Of a DNA stretch of 64,000 nucleotides, positions 1 through 10,908 are shown in pieces (within the stretch, counting starts at the first letter, position 1; each line of letters begins with the position of its first letter). Position numbers and translations under genes: made by a program. The notes beneath the pieces are model-generated. The model was not told the origin of the DNA. It made no database searches and saw only the letters and a program-made list of their open reading frames with translations. Source of the stretch: Magicicada septendecula (taxonomy: Eukaryota > Arthropoda > Insecta > Hemiptera > Cicadidae); NCBI GenBank assembly GCA_034769895.1, contig CM068372.1, positions 373,321,258-373,385,257 of the forward strand, given 5' to 3'.

Positions 1-75
1 CACGTGGTCAGAGTTTGGCAACGTTGTTTCCCTTTCAGTACAAACGTCAATACCAAACAAATTTTAATAATAGTA
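1..75. other. Left flank of the first LTR element
   Basis: This short stretch lies upstream of the first long direct repeat. One plus-strand frame is open for its whole length (24 codons) but matches nothing I recognise, so it may be the interrupted target or chance. It has no clear target duplication with the sequence after the second repeat at 6470. Confidence 0.3.
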
Positions 76-80
76 TAGCC

Positions 81-1095
81 TGAAGTGAAAAACGCGAGTT
101 TTGTAAAAATACGTTCTAAAAGTAAATTCAGTGAAACAAACACCAACAAACATTAAACTAACTTCAAACAAGAACAGAACACAGTGCATACACCATTTAA
201 ACGATTTAAACATTAAGTCTACACAACGAAACAAACAGTGCCATTCTCAACCTAACATAAGAAAGTGAAAAATAACTTTTACAATACATTTTATCGAAGT
301 GGAACACTAAAACTTAACCAGGAACACTCCACCAACACAAGAAGGAATAATCGCAACAGCAGGAACGAAAAATCGCAGGAAAAGCAGCCTTTATTGGACG
401 CAGAATTAGCGAGGTGTATTCATCCTGCATCTGAACTCGAAGCGGCCATCTTTTTTCTTCCCACAATCCAACGCAACACTGCCTATTCGACTGAATGGTT
501 TGAAAATTTATATACTCACCATTATATATTGAATGACATATATGTATTTTAATTTTTAAGTTGATATATTATTGTAATGTTATACTTTCCATACTTTGCC
601 CTTTTTCTCTGACTATCTATGAAATAACTGTTAAAAGAACCCGTTAATAAATAATTGTAAACACTATTGATAGACCCTGAGAATCGATCAATCAATCGAT
701 AGAATATCGATTAAATAAACATTTGTTAATAAAATTCATTAATTACTATAAAACTGAATATTGTTTATTCCTGTTTAATAATTAGTATAATATATAATTT
801 TAATTGAGCAATAACTACCAGGATTTCACAACCCAGAAGGAAGATAACCTCCAAATAGGAAAGTTCACCTATCGATTGTTATTGGAGACAATCTTATTAA
901 CTGGCGAAAGGAATTACAAATACAGAAAAAGACATAATTAAATTAATACAAATAACCAGAAGTTCGGAACACCACGAAACATAATTAAATAAGTAATATT
1001 TAATTAATTTAATTTAAAAAATATATATACATATAAACAACAAAAATTTTTTTTTACACAAACAAAAATTAACAAATCAAAGTAAATTTATTACA
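81..1095 (+). repeat. 5' LTR of first element
   Basis: The LTR starts TGAAGTG and ends TTACA, giving TG...CA ends, and is repeated at 5455-6469 with equal length (1,015 bp). Identity to the other copy starts a few bases earlier, at 76. It contains the motif TTAAAAGAACCC near 633 that recurs in other LTRs of this window, and a cluster of ATCGAT-like sequence near 690. A 95-codon frame at 265-552 is present in both copies but has no support as a gene. Confidence 0.8.
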
Positions 1096-1096
1096 A

Positions 1097-1117
1097 ATTG
1101 GCGACCAACTGAGGGGC
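1097..1117 (+). other. Primer-binding site of first element
   Basis: Directly after the LTR end TTACA comes AATTGGCGACCAACTGAGGG. TGG a few bases after the LTR is the expected complement of a tRNA 3' CCA end. The other LTR elements here have the same geometry. The priming tRNA is not identified. Confidence 0.65.
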
Positions 1118-1227
1118 TTTAATTAGTGATTGATAGGCCACTATAATTTGCCCAATCCCTAATTGGAGCTTGGCAGCAGTTATCAAGTCAGAGAAGGACG
1201 ATAAAAAGGCAACAACGACAAACAAAA

Positions 1228-2093
1228 ATGGTAGAACTTACACAAGGAGAAATGGATAAGATGATGGAAATGTTCAGACTAATGATGAAGAAAATGTACG
1301 AGAACAGTAAGGAATTTAGTAAAAAAATAGATGAGAACCACGAATCGATGATGAAGAAAATGGACGAGAGCAGTAAGGAAATGAGTAGGGGATTGAGTGA
1401 ATTGGGTAAGAAGATGGTGGAGAACCTGGACAATGTCAGTAAGAAAATAAATGATATAAGAAATGATAATAAAGTGTTTAGGGAAGAATTAAGGAAGGAT
1501 AGAATCAAAGAAATAAAAAATGATAGCCAACCAGAAACAGAAGAAATACCAAATGAAAAAACAATGGAACAAGTAGTAGTAAAACTAACGGAAACAAGGA
1601 AAATATTAAACATATGGAAGGGAAATCGAAGAAAATGAGAAGAACACATCCAAGGAAATTAATAAAAACACAGGAAGAGTTGGAGATGATGAACCATGGT
1701 TTAATTGATGTCAATAATATCTCAATTACCAACAAAAAAGAAATCATGAATACCAGAGAGTATAGGAGGAGAATAGAAATAATTTCAGAAATGATTTACC
1801 ACAAAACAGTAGTCTACAATTTGGAAAAGACCAGAGGTAAATGGAATACGACAAGGGTAGCAATATATGGTAAAATATCAATGATATCATTATTCATTGA
1901 TGGACCAGTAACACCCTATGTTAATGAACCATATGGTAGAATTATTCAAAGAAAACTAGAGATAAGCGAAAGAATAACCGCAGAAAAAATTAAGTACCAG
2001 GTAGAAGCAAGAGAGATCACCAGTACAGGAATAATTATGAAGACAATGGTCGTCCGGACAATAAGGGCAACTGAGATGATGGACCACGGTTGA
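1228..2093 (+). pseudogene. gag remnant, coiled-coil type
   Basis: Two overlapping frames (1228-1638 and 1614-2093) cover this stretch. The first encodes a lysine/glutamate-rich coiled coil with repeats of the type MMKKMDESSKEMS, resembling the N-terminal coiled coil of the gag at 34841-37024 on the minus strand. The second frame follows after a shift and is basic with no capsid or zinc-knuckle motif. The position just after the primer-binding site is where gag belongs. It is far shorter than an intact gag (the related one is 727 aa) and is frameshifted, so it is a pseudogene. Function as a gag is inferred from position and resemblance only. Confidence 0.6.
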
Positions 2094-2280
2094 ATCAAAT
2101 ACCACGCACCATCAAGAAAAGGGACGGATGTCATGATAACCGACTACGGTGGAAAACCATTTTGAAGGAGACGAGAAATAAATACCATTGAGGAGGAATT
2201 ATATGAATAACAAACAAAGAACTAAAATGGGACTTATGAAGGAAGATAATTTAAATAACTGGATCTTACCAATCAAAATA

Positions 2281-2458
2281 TGAGCAACGGAGCGACATAA
2301 AGAAAATCATCAATACTGGGTATAAAAGAAAATATAACACGTACGAACTGAAAGAAATAGTTTCCGGAAGAGTCAAAGGAGTATACAACCAAGCCTCCAT
2401 AAAAAAGTATTACGAAGAATATGAATTTTGTATAAACCATCAAAATTCTAAAGAATAG
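2281..2458 (+). pseudogene. C-terminal end of a Ty3/gypsy integrase (remnant)
   Basis: One frame ending at a TAG (2456-2458) encodes a peptide containing YNTYELKEI and KGVYNQASIKKYY. It lines up with the C-terminal end of the integrase at 33859-34422 (NTYEIKEI, KGVFNQASMKKFY). This is the tail following the catalytic core and chromatin-binding region, so the catalytic D,D,E residues are absent. About 200 bp separate it from the gag remnant, so nearly all of protease, reverse transcriptase, RNase H and integrase are deleted. A short near-repeat, GAATTTTGTATAAA, flanks its end (about 2420 and 2519). Confidence 0.65.
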
Positions 2459-2550
2459 TAAGACCAGCTTACATAAAAATTTTTGAAGAGAGTAAGTTGA
2501 GATTAATTTGAAAAACAAGAATTTTGTATAAAATCCTCAAAATTCTAAAA

Positions 2551-4618
2551 TACAGTCAAACCTCTTTATAACGAACCTCGATATTACGAAAACCTCGATT
2601 TTACGAATTTTTTTACTGCACTGTGACGTTGTAATAAAACTATGTATAAATTTACCTCTATTTAACGTATTCATACCTCTATATAACGAAATGGTGACAC
2701 ATACTGCATATCAACATACAGTAATTTTTACTCAATGTTTTGTAAAAATAATGCCATTAAATTTAGTGCAAGACATCTCTGTGAGTTCTTTGCACTAATT
2801 CTTTGTACAGAATTCTTTTGATTTCTGTACTAAATTGTACTTTTATACAAACACAAAGTATTCTTGACCACAGCCGAAAATGACAGGTTATTTTTATTGA
2901 AATTGTAAAGCGTAAATTCCCTAAATTGTCTTACATTTGTACTGTATCACCCATAACAATAAAATCCTAAGAAAAGATTTAAACACGTGTTCTGCCGTTA
3001 CCTGTTGGCAAGGGCTTGGCCTGGTCGGAAATGGAGTTATTGTAAACCTATACATAAGAGTAGCGGAATTCCCCAAAATCCATTAACTAACACAGAACAC
3101 TGAAATAGACATAACAAACAGAATTCTTAGAATTCACTTGGCCCAGACATCCTCTATTGTTCAGTGCATACATACAGTTCAGCAATAACTTTTCCTGGGA
3201 TTAACTCAGTTTGTCTCTGTCTTTGGATTGCGTTAGTTGTGTTATACAGGTTAGTCGTGTACTGTTTCTGTAATGTGCCATATGCAATGTCAAAACGGAA
3301 GTGCCTTAGTGTTTCGGAAAAAATTAGCATTATACACGAAGTTGACAAAGGTGTTAAAAAAAAGATATCGCGCAAAAATTTGGAATCCTACCAAGTTCAC
3401 TGTTGACAATTTTAAAAAATCGGGACGTGATACTACAGGAAGCAGACCAACGTAAAGAAAGTATAGTGAGGAAAAAGTTAAAAAGTAGCATATATGATGA
3501 TATCGACGAACCCATTTTAAAATGGATGACGGTGATGCGCGAAAAAAAGCTTCCATTATCCGGGACATTAATTAAAGAAAAAGCCCTGGAATTTGGTGCT
3601 GCATTGGGACACAAGGATTTCCAGGCCAGCAATGGGTGGTTAGAGAAGTTTAGAAAAAGGCATGATGTAATTCATAAAGTAATTTGTGGAGAAAGTGCAA
3701 GTGCCAGCGTAAGTAACTGTGAAACTTGGAAGCAGACTGTGTTAAAACCGATTTTAAAAGAATATCCGCGAAAAGACATTTTCAACGCGGACGAGACGGG
3801 TCTATTTTTTAAATGTTTACCCAACAAAACGCTAACTTTTAAAAATGATCCGTGCTTTGGTGGTAAACAAAGTAAACTAAGAATTACGGTGTTAGTGGCT
3901 GCAAACATGCTAGGGACTGAAAGACTTAAAATGTTGGTAATTGGCAAAAGTAAAACTCCGCGTTGTTTTCGAGGAGTTAAATCTCTAGAGGTAGACTACA
4001 CATTTAACAAAAAGGCGTGGATGACTACTGACATTTTTACAGGTTGGGTAAAAAAGCTGGACAAACAAATGACCACACAAAAAAGAAAAATTGTGCTTTT
4101 TATTGATAATTGTACGGCTCATCCTGGAGACATTACTTCTGTATTAAATAACGTAAAAGTCGTATTTTTCCCACCAAACTTAACGTCAATTATACAACCA
4201 ATGGATCAGGGGGTAATTAAAACTCTTAAATTGCACTACCGAAAAAGAATCCTGAAAAAAATTGTTACCATTGTAGAGAACAACCAGACTGTCCCTGTTA
4301 ATATTGTTGATCTCCGGGAGTGCATTTCTGAATTATCAAAAGTATGGACCAATGATGTTAGCGATGAAACAATATTCCATTGTTTTTGTAAAGCTGGTTT
4401 CAGTACCGCCACGACAGAATGGAATGAAGAAGATGATATGACACTAGTACAGTTAAGAAGTCACTGGAATTTTCTACAAACAACTGGAAATGTCAGTAAC
4501 GAAGTTACACTGGAAGATTTCATCACTGCTGATGAACAGGTTACTGTTTCTGATTTTCCGGACGATGATGACATACTCCATAGTGTTAGCAAGTCCTCTG
4601 AACCAGTAGAAGATGATT

Positions 4619-4650
<32 letters not shown>

Positions 4651-5040
4651 AATTTTGAAGACCAGCAAGACAAGAGAAAACCTACCGACGACGAGGTTTT
4701 ACAGTCATTTAAAGCAATTAGGCTTGCACTACATCTCAAGGACGAAGTACCTGACAGTATTTTTGAGTATTTAAATAGATGTGACACTTTTTTTGAACGT
4801 AGTATCTTATTCAAACACAGAAAATTACCCACTTTTTCAAGTAATGAATTAAAACTGTATCAAAAATTATATAGCCTACTGTCAACATTACCGATCAACA
4901 TCCATCAAAGACTAAAGAATGCATTAGGATTAGTGCTTTTTAACATTTTAAATAAAGTTAGTGTATTCATTTTTTGTATTATTGTTGTGAAAAAATTATG
5001 TGCTAGAAATAAAAATACAGTGTTAACCTAAAACTCAGTT
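2551..5040 (+). mobile_element. Tigger/pogo-type DNA transposon, 3' end not found
   Basis: The left end is TA followed by CAGTCAAACCTCTTTATAAC, with further copies of the 'CCTC(T/G)ATATTACGA'-type motif just inside, typical of Tigger-like termini. A transposase with a DDE_1 domain follows. The expected inverted copy of the terminus (ending GGTTTGACTG-TA) is absent between the transposase stop at 5031 and the right LTR at 5455. The right end has therefore been lost or replaced. Its TA insertion site lies in the remnant of the LTR element. Confidence 0.75.
3287..5031 (+). pseudogene. Tigger-like (DDE_1) transposase, one frameshift
   Basis: Cut-and-paste transposase of the pogo/Tigger group. 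An ATG at 3287 opens the N-terminal helix-turn-helix (psq type), then the frame changes in an A8 run at 3356-3363. From 3403 a 542-aa frame runs to 5031. Within it are a CENP-B-type helix-turn-helix (about residues 25-90) and the DDE core: Asp in FNADETG, Asp in LFIDNCTAH and Asp in QPMDQGVIK, spaced DD32D. A GAT-repeat-encoded acidic run (about residues 405-415) precedes a C-terminal tail. A one-base loss in the homopolymer explains the frameshift, but a sequencing error in the A-run cannot be excluded. Confidence 0.85.
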
Positions 5041-5454
5041 CAACATGCTTTTACGTATAGCCTACAACCATGTACAAGGTAAGTCTTTACATGAAATACA
5101 CAAACTCTTTATTCAGTACGTACTTATTATGTATTAGATTAATATGTAAAGCATGACATAAAAAATACATTTACTTTTTTAAGTATGCGCTAAATATAAT
5201 ATAATAATATTTATATAGTAGCAATAATAGCAAAAATATAATCAGTTATATAATGTAACATTCTCACATGCACAGGATGTCAAATAATTTTGAAACAATG
5301 GATAGCTAATATTAATTTGGCTAAGACTTTTGGACAAGACGAAGGAAGTTAGTGAGTTCATTATTAGATATTGTGAAGTACACTTGACACGAGCTCTTAA
5401 GCATTTTTAACCTAGTAGCTGAAACATAAATGGCGTATAGCGACAAGCCTAGCC
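5032..5454. other. Spacer between transposase stop and right LTR
   Basis: AT-rich sequence with no coding signal, no Tigger terminus and no polypurine tract. It should contain the 3' end of the Tigger element and the 3' end of the LTR element's interior, but neither can be identified. Confidence 0.5.
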
Positions 5455-6469
5455 TGAAGTGAAAAACGCGAGTTTTGTAAAAATACGTTCTAAAAGTAAA
5501 TTCAGTGAAACAAACACCAACAAACATTAAACTAACTTCAAACAAGAACAGAACACAGTGAATACACCATTTAAACGATTTAAACATTAAGTCTACACAA
5601 CGAAACAAACAGTGCCATTCTCGACCTAACATAAGAAAGTGAAAAATAACTTTTACAATACATTTTATCGAAGTGGAACACTAAAACTTAACCAGGAACA
5701 CTCCACCAACACAAGAAGGAATAATTGCAACAGCAGGAACGAGAAATCGCAGGAAAAGCAGCCTTTATTGGACGCAGAATTAGCGAGGTGTATTCATCCT
5801 GCATCTGAACTCGAAGCGGCCATCTTTTTTCTTCCCACAATCCAACGCAACACTGCCTATTCGACTGAATGGTTTGAAAATTTATATACTCACCATTATA
5901 TATTGAATGACATATATGTATTTTAATTTTTAAGTTGATATATTATTGTAATGTTATACTTTCCATACTTTGCCCTTTTTCTCTGACTATCTATGAAATA
6001 ACTGTTAAAAGAACCCGTTAATAAATAATTGTAAACACTATTGATAGACCCTGAGAATCGATCAATCAATCGATAGAATATCGATTAAATAAACATTTGT
6101 TAATAAAATTCATTAATTACTATAAAATTGAATATTGTTTATTCCTGTTTAATAATTAGTATAATATATAATTTTAATTGAGCAATAACTACCAGGATTT
6201 CACAACCCAGAAGGAAGATAACCTCCAAATAGGAAAGTTCACCTATCGATTGTTATTGGAGACAATCTTATTAACTGGCGAAAGGAATTACAAATACAGA
6301 AAAAGACATAATTAAATTAATACAAATAACCAGAAGTTCGGAACACCACGAAACATAATTAAATAATTAATATTTAATTAATTTAATTAAAAAAATATAT
6401 ATACATATAAACAACAAAAAATTTTTTTTACACAAACAAAAATTAACAAATCAAAGTAAATTTGTTACA
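5455..6469 (+). repeat. 3' LTR of first element
   Basis: Near-identical copy of 81-1095, again 1,015 bp with TG...CA ends. It is followed directly by hAT transposase coding sequence, not by a primer-binding site, which makes it the downstream LTR. Confidence 0.8.
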
Positions 6470-6470
6470 A

Positions 6471-8541
6471 GATTTACGGCCCTACAAGAAATACAGAAAA
6501 AATTCTCATTCTTGTGGAAATATCAAGAAATGAATGACGGTGAAATTGAAGAAGTATGTGGTGGATTCTCAAATGAATATGCAGTGGATGTCAGCCCCGA
6601 ATTAACGGAGGAGGTCAAATATTTAAAATCAATTACAAAGAGCAACATCTCGGACACCCCACTGCCACCTCTGAAGCTGCTGAACATACTATCAGCGTTA
6701 AAAATTACTAGTTTATTTCCAAATGTGTGTATAGCACTCCGTATATTTTGCACCCTGCCCGTTTCGGTAGCACAGGCAGAACGCTCGTTTAGTGTGCTCA
6801 GTAGAATCAAAAATTGTTTAATTGTGACGATTTAAATTGTAACCATTATTAAAAAGAAAGAAATAAAAAAAAAAAATTAAGGTTGCGAGCCATTAACCAT
6901 TTAAATCTCACAATAATAATAAAAACATGTAGGTACAAGTGTGAAAGGAAGAAGTAATTAATTAGGGCAAAGAAACTGTAATAAAGAGGCATATTGTAAA
7001 TAATTATTAGTCGTATTTAACCCTTGCTTGCTATCAGGCGCCTACCTGTTGATTCCGGACTCGACATGTTTTCCGAGTCTTCTGTAATTAAGAATAAAAT
7101 AAAAAACTAATGTTAATAATTAAAGAATCTGAAGACACAGATAGTCACTAAAATAACTCATTTAAATTATGTATTTTTATCTAGGGATAGTTTGTATAAA
7201 TAAAAAGGTTTATTTAGAGAGAGACAGGGACTATATTCTCGCGGAATAAACACCCCACTACCTCTTGTGCAGTACCAGTGGAAGCGGGCGAAAAATCTCT
7301 CTCTTGCTATGAAGACTCCAAGCAGTGCACACGCACGAGCAAAAGCTCTGTTGGAATGTTGTGTGATTTGTTGTTAGTTTGGCTTATTTCAAATGTAGTT
7401 TATTAACTGCTACACAAAAGAGTGTAACATGTAACATTAATTAAAAAATCAGAAACGTGGTAACAAGAAGAAATATGTGACTACAAAAGTACGAGTATTA
7501 ATAACGATGACTGCTAACTTCACCAACTGACGACACTTTTCAACATCCTACCCGGAGATGTGAACTACCAGAATTTGCAACTCTAGTAGACCCGACAGAA
7601 GATGCAGTTCGAGACATCAAAGAATCTACGCCTACCATCGTAGAAGGTTCGACCTAGACTGCAGACGTTTAAGCCTTTAATGACTAAGACCAGACCTAGA
7701 TGAGGACGACGCTTTTAAGGATTCCCAAGACGGACACTCCCGGAGGAAATTTCTACATACCAAATTAAAGGTGACTCGATAGCACGTCTATCGAGGAATA
7801 AATAATAATTATAATTGTAACACAATACACTTTAAAAGAGAGACTTTTCAGAGACGATTAAACTTGTAAAGATTAAAAAGAATTAACTCTAAGAATTTAA
7901 TGTAACTATTCAGACATCATACATTGTAACAGTTTAAATCTTAATGTATCGTAGTATAATTAATACCATTCTTCAAATGGAATAATAATGAAGCATAAAA
8001 CTAAAGGTCTTGCAAGCTAATATCATGAATTGAATATAAGTAAAAGTTTAATGACTAAATACCTAAGGTTACCCGGATCCGTGGTATAGCTAAATAAAAT
8101 CTGTTGTGATCCCAAAGTTTAAATAAAGAATTCAAATAACTTTAATAATTCAATTAGTAATGTCATGGGATCTATCTTTTGAGTAAATGTTATTTTTTCA
8201 AATGTTTAATAAAGAGAAGTCTTCTTGTTACACACATATACTGAGTACATAAATCAACAGTTTTCCCATTCCCTGATTCCTTTTAGATTTACTCTGTGTT
8301 GTTCTGATTAAATTTCAGCTCGTCGAATAAGGGAGCCTGAATATTTGGCCGAACCAATTACTTCGGGTTCCCCAAGTTATAACACTAGAAAAGATGTTAT
8401 ATAATGAGATCGACTATGGGACAGCAAAGATTATCCGATTTGGGAGTGTTGTCTATTGAGTCTAGGTTAGCAAGAACATTGAATTTTGACTCGATTATTC
8501 AAACTTTCGCGGAAAAGAAGGCAAGAAGAGTGTTGTTGTGA
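6471..8541 (+). pseudogene. hAT transposase C-terminal part (zinc-finger-MYM-like group), split by LTR insertion
   Basis: The first piece (6471-6822) reads in one frame and contains FSFLWKY, then the hAT dimerisation motif SVAQAERSFSVLSRIKN, the most conserved part of hAT transposases. The frame breaks at 6823 where the solo LTR starts. It resumes in register at 8406 with RSTMGQQRLSDLGVLSIES and ends at TGA 8539-8541. Skipping the LTR plus one copy of its TAAT duplication restores the frame, so the LTR landed in a gene that was still open. Similar C-termini are found in insect proteins annotated as zinc finger MYM-type 1-like, which are hAT transposases. The N-terminal zinc finger and RNase H-like catalytic core are not in the window. 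Confidence 0.85.
6823..8401 (+). mobile_element. Solo LTR (1,579 bp) with TAAT target duplication
   Basis: The sequence starts TGTGACGATTT and ends GATGTTATA, and is flanked by TAAT at 6819-6822 and 8402-8405. The ends match the minus-strand LTR at 59495-61010 (same start and same final bases, also GGGTTCCC...GTTATAACAC before the end). It contains CCCGGATCCG(T)GGTA at 8072, a motif shared with the LTRs at 44540 and 59495. A single LTR with four-base duplications is the product of recombination between the two LTRs of a Ty3/gypsy-type element. The non-CA end is unusual. Confidence 0.85.
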
Positions 8542-8841
8542 ATAAGTGTTGTAAATAAAAAATAGTTCAAGTGTTACTCTACTAGTGTTATCTGTTATTA
8601 TGAACACTTTACTTAAGTAATTATCATTTAATTATACTATCATTATTAAGTAATTTTGTAAAAAAATTGTGTTGTATTAATTTTGTGTAAAACAATAAAC
8701 TCTTGTTATTATAATGTAGTAGTAAGTTTCGTTTTCATAAAACCTTTATCCACATATCACATATTAATATTATTGGCAACAATAAAACACATGAAATATT
8801 GAGTGGTAAGGGGGCCCGCTGTATTATTTTGCCCCGGGCCA

Positions 8842-8864
8842 TGGCTCAGCTGATGGCGGCCCTG
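8842..8864 (+). repeat. hAT right terminal inverted repeat
   Basis: Reverse complement begins CAGGGCCGCCATCAGCTGAG. CAGGG at the tip and GC-richness are characteristic of hAT termini. The matching left terminus is not in the window. Confidence 0.7.
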
Positions 8865-9868
8865 CATTTATGTAACAAAACTAACAGCCAAACTGAATGT
8901 CAGAACCAGGACTGTTTTGTAATTTAAAATGAACTTAGAATTCTAGAAAAAAAAAACGAATTGTAATCACAATTACAAGTAGTAAAGAGTACTGTTAATA
9001 AATAGTAATAAGTGATCAAAATAAATAATAAAGACAAAGAATGTGAACTAAATGTAGTCACTGAAGGTAAATATGACAACCTAACCTAACAAAATCTGAA
9101 ATCACACTTGTAAACACAAAATATGTAGTAAATATACTATAAACCTATTATATGTTATATCTAAATGAAACTAGAAAACAAATAGGACCATTCTAAAACA
9201 AAGATTAAGTCACAAGGAGGTTGTAATTATTGTACTGTATATTAACATGATGAAATGTGATAGGGTATAAAAGACTAATCTTGTACATTCAAAAACAACA
9301 GAAACACCAATAATAAGTTAATGTAAATACTATTAATATAACAAGTGACTATTTTATTGTCACTAATAAGTGACTATTGGTCAGTAAAATAAATAATAAC
9401 TATCACTAATAATGGACCATTAATAATATCTTTAATGAGAATGACTTGTTGCACCAAGATGCACGTTTCATTAGTAAATTAACCAGAAAATAAAGATGTA
9501 AAAATAATACAAGCAATGGTAAAACATAAAAAGAAATAAGATGTGTAATTAGGAGTAAGATATGAGGAGTATAAAATGTGTATAATATAATAATAAGAAT
9601 AATTAACAAGCTGCCTACTTGTACAAGAACTCAACTTATATTATTGATAATATACAAAGAAAAGGGCATGTCTTGAGCAATAAGATGTTAAGCAAAAGTT
9701 GGTATTGTTCATTAGAGTTAAATATCAAGAGTTATAAACCCTTAGAATTTAATAATTGTATTGTATGAAGCAAAACTAGGTCATGGTACACTAGGCATTA
9801 GGGAGCCTAGAGACAGATATAGTGTTTTATTCAAAATTGGATGTTTATAATGCTAAATAATAACATCA
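8865..9868. other. AT-rich sequence, no gene seen
   Basis: Sequence between the hAT end and the next LTR element. It has two CCTAA units near 9080, too few to be a telomeric tract, and no open frame with protein-like composition. Confidence 0.5.
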
Positions 9869-10790
9869 TGTAACGGTACAGACTGTTGAGGGGCTATAAT
9901 ATAAAGTTTTCCAGTTTTGGTTTAACCAGAGTATAATAATGGGACACCGACTATAGCTCCGTGTGAGGTACAAAATGGTACAAGAATGTATGTTATCAGA
10001 AAAGGTGCACATTCCCGCGGACGAGCGCACGGTTCGGCCAACATTCACACGAAAATGTCACGCCTAAAAAATTCCTTCTCTCCCAGTGCGCAGAAAACAA
10101 AGACAGTCGGCAAATAACATCTCACGACAACGGACACGAGCAGTTGTGTGCGCCCGCCGGCTGGGCACAGTTTTCATCTCGCCCGCACATAAAAAATGTG
10201 AATAAACTTACAACAAAAAGGGCAGCAATTAACTTTGAATGATTCGACAGTGTAACATCAAACTAAAATGCAGTGAACAATTTGAACGAACTAAAATATA
10301 CGGAGTGCGACACGTGGTCTGCAGGGACGACGCCAGTCAAGTAACCGAATATCATAAACCAATCACTATATAAAAAATTTACAAAAGCGCTAAATTTAAA
10401 TAAAAGGGGTTAAAAGATGTGAGTGTGTGTGTGAGCGAAATGCTGGGTTGCCTTTAATTAATTAATTAATCAAATAATTTAATTTAATTATAAGAAGTAA
10501 GAGATAAATTTGTTGTTTTGGTCAGATGGGGTCGTTACCTCAGTATTTAATTTTGTTTAATTGAAATGTTAGAGAATAGAGCAGGAGAAGGCAGGTTTTT
10601 AATTGATTCATAAAAAAAGAGAATAATAAATGAAGTTGAGTAGTTAACAGTAAATGAGAGTAATTATTATGACATTTAACCCTAAATCATGTTTATAGAC
10701 TACGAGTTCGTGTGCAGAACCCTGGAATACGAGAAGGTAAGAGGTGTCTTTTATGTAATTATTATGTGGTAAAGTAATTGTACTATTACA
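9869..10790 (+). repeat. 5' LTR of gag-only element
   Basis: Starts TGTAACGGTACAG and ends CTATTACA; repeated at 14210. A GC-richer block (about 10000-10190) lies in its first third and a GTGTGTGTGTGAGCGAAATG stretch near 10420. Confidence 0.85.
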
Positions 10791-10812
10791 ATTGGCTCCC
10801 GAACTTGGACAG
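10791..10812 (+). other. Primer-binding site of gag-only element
   Basis: The LTR end TTACA is followed by ATTGGCTCCCGAACTTGGAC. TGG one to two bases inside fits annealing of a tRNA 3' CCA end. Which tRNA was not determined. Confidence 0.7.
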
Positions 10813-10908
10813 TTTGTGCAAATAAATTTTATACAAACCACACCTACTCGTTTTATATAAGCGTTAAATTTGTTTTGTAAGATTAAAATCTCATAAAGAA
10901 TATAAAAA

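Larger units (their letters stand above)
76..6470 (+). mobile_element. Decayed Ty3/gypsy-type LTR retrotransposon carrying a nested Tigger-like transposon
   Basis: Two direct repeats of about 1.02 kb bound a region with a primer-binding site, a coiled-coil gag remnant and the last part of an integrase. Most of pol is missing and a Tigger-like DNA transposon begins at 2553. The two LTRs differ at only about eight positions by eye, so the pair is young although the interior is badly broken. No polypurine tract is visible before the right LTR, and no target duplication could be matched. The gag and integrase fragments resemble those of the 11.4-kb element at 28961-40403, so both probably belong to related families. 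Confidence 0.75.
6471..8864 (+). mobile_element. 3' half of a hAT transposon, interrupted by a solo LTR
   Basis: The transposase C-terminal region begins right after the LTR element. The transposon ends at 8864 with a terminus whose reverse complement begins CAGGGCCGCCATCAGCTGAG, the CAGGG-type terminus of hAT elements. The next eight bases, CATTTATG (8865-8872), are the candidate target duplication. The 5' half is absent from the window. A 1.58-kb solo LTR sits inside the coding region. A GC-rich subterminal stretch (8811-8850) is typical of this hAT group. Confidence 0.8.

Noticed and set aside
265-552. A 95-codon frame present in both LTRs of the first element (also 5639-5926)
   Set aside because: The LTRs are about 99% identical, so conservation of the frame carries no information, and the peptide matches no family.
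9079-9091. CCTAACCTAAC resembling the insect telomere repeat
   Set aside because: Only two units, so not a telomeric tract.
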